8,608 nucleotides of DNA from Oscillospiraceae bacterium (lineage in GTDB: Bacteria; Bacillota; Clostridia; Oscillospirales; Oscillospiraceae). The notes under the pieces are model-generated. The model did not search any database, was not told where the DNA came from, and saw only the letters and a list, made by a program, of their open reading frames with translations. Where the stretch lies: positions 1 to 8,608 of the forward strand of contig JAFVWG010000013.1 of assembly GCA_017501805.1 (NCBI GenBank), read 5' to 3'. Positions within the stretch are counted from its first letter, which is position 1, and each line of letters begins with the position of its first letter. The position numbers were made by a program, and so were the translations under genes. This document shows, one piece after another, positions 6,592 through 8,608 of the stretch.

Positions 6592-7941
6592 ATGGCATTT
6601 GAAGCCTTAACCGAAAAGCTCTCCGCGGCGTTCAAGCGACTGCGCGGCAAGGGGAGCATCACGGAATCCGACGTCAAACAGGCGATGCGGGAGATCCGCA
6701 TGGCGCTGCTGGAGGCGGACGTGAGCTACAAGGTCGTCAAGGACCTGGTCGCCGCCGTCACCGAGCGTGCCGTCGGCACGGATGTGCTGGAAAGTCTGAC
6801 CCCCGCGCAGATGATCGTCAAGATCGTCAACGAAGAGCTGACGCGCCTGATGGGCAGCGACAACCAAAAGCTCACCGTCGACCCGAAGGGTCTGACCGTC
6901 GTGATGCTCGTCGGTCTGCAGGGCGCAGGCAAGACCACGAACGGCGCAAAGCTCGCCGGACTTCTCAAAAAGCAGGGCAAACGCCCGCTGCTCGTCGCCT
7001 GCGACGTATATCGCCCCGCCGCGATCCGTCAGCTGCAGATCTGCGGCGAAAAGCTGGAGATCCCCGTCTTTGAACAGGGCGCGGGAAACCCGGTGGAGAT
7101 CGCGAAGGCCGCCGTGCTCCACGCAAGACAGCACGGCAACGACACAGTGCTCATCGATACCGCAGGCCGCCTGCACATCGACGAAGCGCTGATGGACGAG
7201 CTGAAGTCGATCAAGCAGACCGTCTCCCCGACGGAGATCCTGCTTGCGGTCGACGCAATGACCGGTCAGGACGCGGTGAACGCCGCGCAGGCCTTTGACG
7301 AACAGCTCGGCGTGACCGGCATCCTGCTGACCAAAATGGACGGCGACGCACGAGGCGGCGCAGCGCTCTCGGTCAAGGCAGTCACCGGAAAGCCCATCAA
7401 ATTCGCGGGCACGGGCGAAAAGCTCGACCAGATCGAGCCCTTCTACCCCGACCGTATGGCGTCCCGCATCCTCGGTATGGGCGATGTGCTGACGCTCATC
7501 GAAAAGGCGGAGCAGGCGATCGACGAAAAGAAAGCCGCGGAGCTCGAAAAGAAGCTGCGCACCAACCGCTTCACGCTTGCGGATTTCTACGACCAGATGC
7601 AGCAGCTTCGCAATATGGGCGACCTGCAGGACCTGCTCGGTATGATCCCCGGTATGGGCAATCTCAAAAATGTGCAGATCGACGAGAAAGCGATGGCGCG
7701 CACCGCCGCGATGATCCAGTCGATGACCCCCTACGAGCGGGATAACCCCTCCTGCCTCAACCACAGCCGCAAGCAGCGCATCTGCAAGGGCTCGGGCGTA
7801 AGCCCCGCGGACCTCAACCGTCTGCTCAAGCAGTTCGATATGATGAACGATATGATGCGCAAGATGAACAACCCCAAGCTGGCAAAGAAAATGCGCCGTA
7901 TGGGCGGAATGCGCGGCGGCTTCCCCGGCTTCCCGATGTAA
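6592..7941 (+). CDS. ffh: Signal recognition particle protein Ffh (SRP54)
   Basis: Ffh binds 4.5S/6S RNA and signal sequences of nascent membrane proteins at the ribosome and delivers them to FtsY at the membrane. The 449-residue product has the N domain (1-90), then the G domain with P-loop GLQGAGKTT (108-116), DVYRPAA (138-144), DTAGR (189-193), and TKMD followed by GDARGGAALS (247-260). The methionine-rich M domain (about 330-440) carries the RNA-binding SRKQRICKGSGVS motif (392-404) and a tail rich in methionine and glycine (MRRMGGMRGGFPGFPM). The length is usual for the family. In the RNA-binding motif a cysteine (398) stands where alanine is more common. The ATG at 6592 follows an AAAGGAG site (6579-6585). 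The SRP RNA gene is not in the window. Confidence 0.98.
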   Translation: MAFEALTEKLSAAFKRLRGKGSITESDVKQAMREIRMALLEADVSYKVVKDLVAAVTERAVGTDVLESLTPAQMIVKIVNEELTRLMGSDNQKLTVDPKGLTVVMLVGLQGAGKTTNGAKLAGLLKKQGKRPLLVACDVYRPAAIRQLQICGEKLEIPVFEQGAGNPVEIAKAAVLHARQHGNDTVLIDTAGRLHIDEALMDELKSIKQTVSPTEILLAVDAMTGQDAVNAAQAFDEQLGVTGILLTKMDGDARGGAALSVKAVTGKPIKFAGTGEKLDQIEPFYPDRMASRILGMGDVLTLIEKAEQAIDEKKAAELEKKLRTNRFTLADFYDQMQQLRNMGDLQDLLGMIPGMGNLKNVQIDEKAMARTAAMIQSMTPYERDNPSCLNHSRKQRICKGSGVSPADLNRLLKQFDMMNDMMRKMNNPKLAKKMRRMGGMRGGFPGFPM

Positions 7942-7963
7942 GCAAAAAAGCCTCGGCTTTTGC
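7942..7963 (+). other. Small hairpin between ffh and rpsP
   Basis: GCAAAAAAGC pairs with GCTTTTGC (2-A bulge, 4-nt CTCG loop) directly after the ffh stop codon. What follows is A-rich rather than U-rich, so it is not a convincing terminator. It may be a processing site or a partial attenuator. The A-rich stretch 7967-7991 then leads to the strong GGAGG site of rpsP (7993-7997). Confidence 0.35.
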
Positions 7964-8005
7964 GATAAACAAAAAAACAATATATAAAAAACGGAGGAAC
8001 AACCA

Positions 8006-8251
8006 ATGGTTAAGATCAGACTGAGAAGAATGGGCGCGAAGAAGAACCCCTTCTATCGCATCGTTGTTGCCGATTCCCGTTGCCCCCGCGACGGCCGCTT
8101 CATTGAAGAGATCGGCACCTACGATCCCCTGCAGAACCCCGCGCTGATCAAGGTCGACCTGGAGAAGGCGCAGACCTGGATCAAGAACGGCGCACAGCCC
8201 ACGGACACCGTTCGCGGTCTGCTGAAAAAGGCCGGCCTGGCGGAGAACTGA
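8006..8251 (+). CDS. rpsP: Small ribosomal subunit protein bS16
   Basis: S16 is a 30S assembly protein bound to the lower part of 16S rRNA. The 81-residue product is canonical: it begins MVKIRLRRMGAKKNPFYRIV, continues VADSRCPRDGRFIEEIGTYDP, and carries the VDLEKAQTWIKNGAQPTDTV segment and a short LLKKAGL end. The length fits the short Firmicutes form (about 80-90). GGAGG at 7993-7997 lies 8 nt before the ATG at 8006. It follows ffh after 64 nt and precedes khpA after 12 nt, the usual order in Firmicutes (ffh-rpsP-khpA-rimM-trmD-rplS). Confidence 0.98.
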   Translation: MVKIRLRRMGAKKNPFYRIVVADSRCPRDGRFIEEIGTYDPLQNPALIKVDLEKAQTWIKNGAQPTDTVRGLLKKAGLAEN

Positions 8252-8263
8252 AGGTAGGACAGA

Positions 8264-8494
8264 ATGAAGGAGCTTTTGCTGTACGTGGCCAAGAGCCTCG
8301 TTGAGCATCCGGACGCTGTCACCGTCACCGAGATCGACGGAGAGACCATCACGCTGGAGCTGCGCGTTGCCCCGGAAGATATGGGCAAGGTCATCGGCCG
8401 GCAGGGTCGGATCGCGAAAGAGATCCGCACAGTCGTCAAGTCCGTCGCACAGCGTGCCGGAAAAAAGGTCAACGTGGAGATCGTCGATTCGTAA
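8264..8494 (+). CDS. khpA: KH-domain RNA-binding protein KhpA (YlqC)
   Basis: KhpA is a small cytosolic KH-domain protein that binds many RNAs, often together with KhpB (Jag/EloR); in streptococci the pair affects cell elongation and division. The 76-residue product is essentially one KH domain. It begins MKELLLYVAKSLVEHPDAV, then has ELRVAPEDMGKVIGRQGRIA with the GxxG loop GRQG, and ends in a beta strand (KKVNVEIVDS). The length is typical (75-80). An AAGGTAGGA site (8251-8259) precedes the ATG at 8264 and overlaps the rpsP stop. In many Firmicutes the KhpB partner gene lies just after yidC, so its gene may sit just beyond the left edge of the window; this cannot be seen here. Confidence 0.96.
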   Translation: MKELLLYVAKSLVEHPDAVTVTEIDGETITLELRVAPEDMGKVIGRQGRIAKEIRTVVKSVAQRAGKKVNVEIVDS

Positions 8495-8608
8495 GACATT
8501 TCCGACCAAAAACAGGACGCACCGAATGCTGACACCTGATAAGGAAGTCCTTTAGAACCTGCATCGAATGCATTGAATTATCCGGTATTGGCAGAGACAA
8601 GTCCAAAA
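8495..8608. other. Region after khpA with no supportable gene
   Basis: These 114 bases contain no recognisable coding start with a ribosome binding site. An ATG at 8526 gives only MLTPDKEVL before a stop. One frame is open from 8543 to the window end with TTG codons at 8573 and 8588; it could be the start of rimM (the expected next gene), but no conserved RimM residues are visible and no ribosome binding site precedes them. A minor TGCAT/ATGCA hairpin lies at 8560-8572. No U-tailed terminator is seen. Confidence 0.4.

Noticed and set aside
7942..7963. Intrinsic terminator after ffh
   Set aside because: The hairpin is short and bulged and is followed by A-rich sequence with no U-tract. Ffh, rpsP and khpA are more likely one unit.
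6607..7980. A 457-codon open frame on the minus strand, antisense to ffh
   Set aside because: In-register antisense shadow of ffh with low-complexity His/Leu/Arg/Asp composition and no promoter or ribosome binding site.
7960..7988. A possible promoter before rpsP (TTGCGA, 17 nt, TATAAA)
   Set aside because: Transcription would start inside the rpsP ribosome binding site, so the transcript could not be translated efficiently. The A-rich stretch makes chance matches likely.

Overview
The window comes from a GC-rich, Gram-positive-type member of the Firmicutes, most likely a gut clostridium of the Oscillospirales/Ruminococcaceae kind. The evidence is the gene orders rpmH-rnpA-yidD-yidC and ylxM-ffh-rpsP-khpA, strong GGAGG ribosome binding sites, SigA-type promoters, an S-layer-homology (SLH) surface protein, and a palindromic intergenic repeat of a type I recall from gut clostridia. 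The genus cannot be fixed from sequence alone.

Layout. (1) Positions 1-1013, minus strand: rpmH (L34), rnpA (RNase P protein), yidD and the first 33 codons of yidC, read right to left from a consensus SigA promoter at 1126-1155 with a structured leader of about 105 nt. rpmH (46 codons) is easily missed because of its size. (2) 1252-3072, plus strand: typA/bipA, a ribosome-associated GTPase, with its own promoter (1175-1203) back to back with the rpmH promoter. (3) 3087-3224: a bidirectional hairpin terminator followed by a multi-hairpin palindromic repeat, between two convergent transcription units. (4) 3225-6080, minus strand: a two-gene unit of a secreted SLH-anchored phosphodiester glycosidase and a YfbR-type HD-domain 5'-deoxynucleotidase. 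(5) 6173-8494, plus strand: ylxM, ffh, rpsP and khpA, starting at a strong extended -10 promoter that diverges from the glycosidase promoter. (6) 8495-8608: no gene that I can support; rimM, the usual next gene, is not recognisable before the window ends.

How the genes fit together. Most of the window serves translation and membrane-protein biogenesis: ribosomal proteins L34 and S16, tRNA 5' processing (RnpA), ribosome assembly and stress GTPase (TypA), RNA binding (KhpA), SRP targeting (Ffh, YlxM) and membrane insertion (YidC, YidD). The SLH-glycosidase/yfbR pair is the only accessory-looking part.

I found no convincing undescribed system. The points most worth checking are the probable TTG start of rnpA, the structured rpmH leader, the unusual neighbourhood (rpmH cluster next to typA rather than dnaA, and close to the ffh cluster), the palindromic repeat that runs into the yfbR stop codon, and the domain architecture of the surface glycosidase. 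Several very long antisense open frames are compositional shadows.
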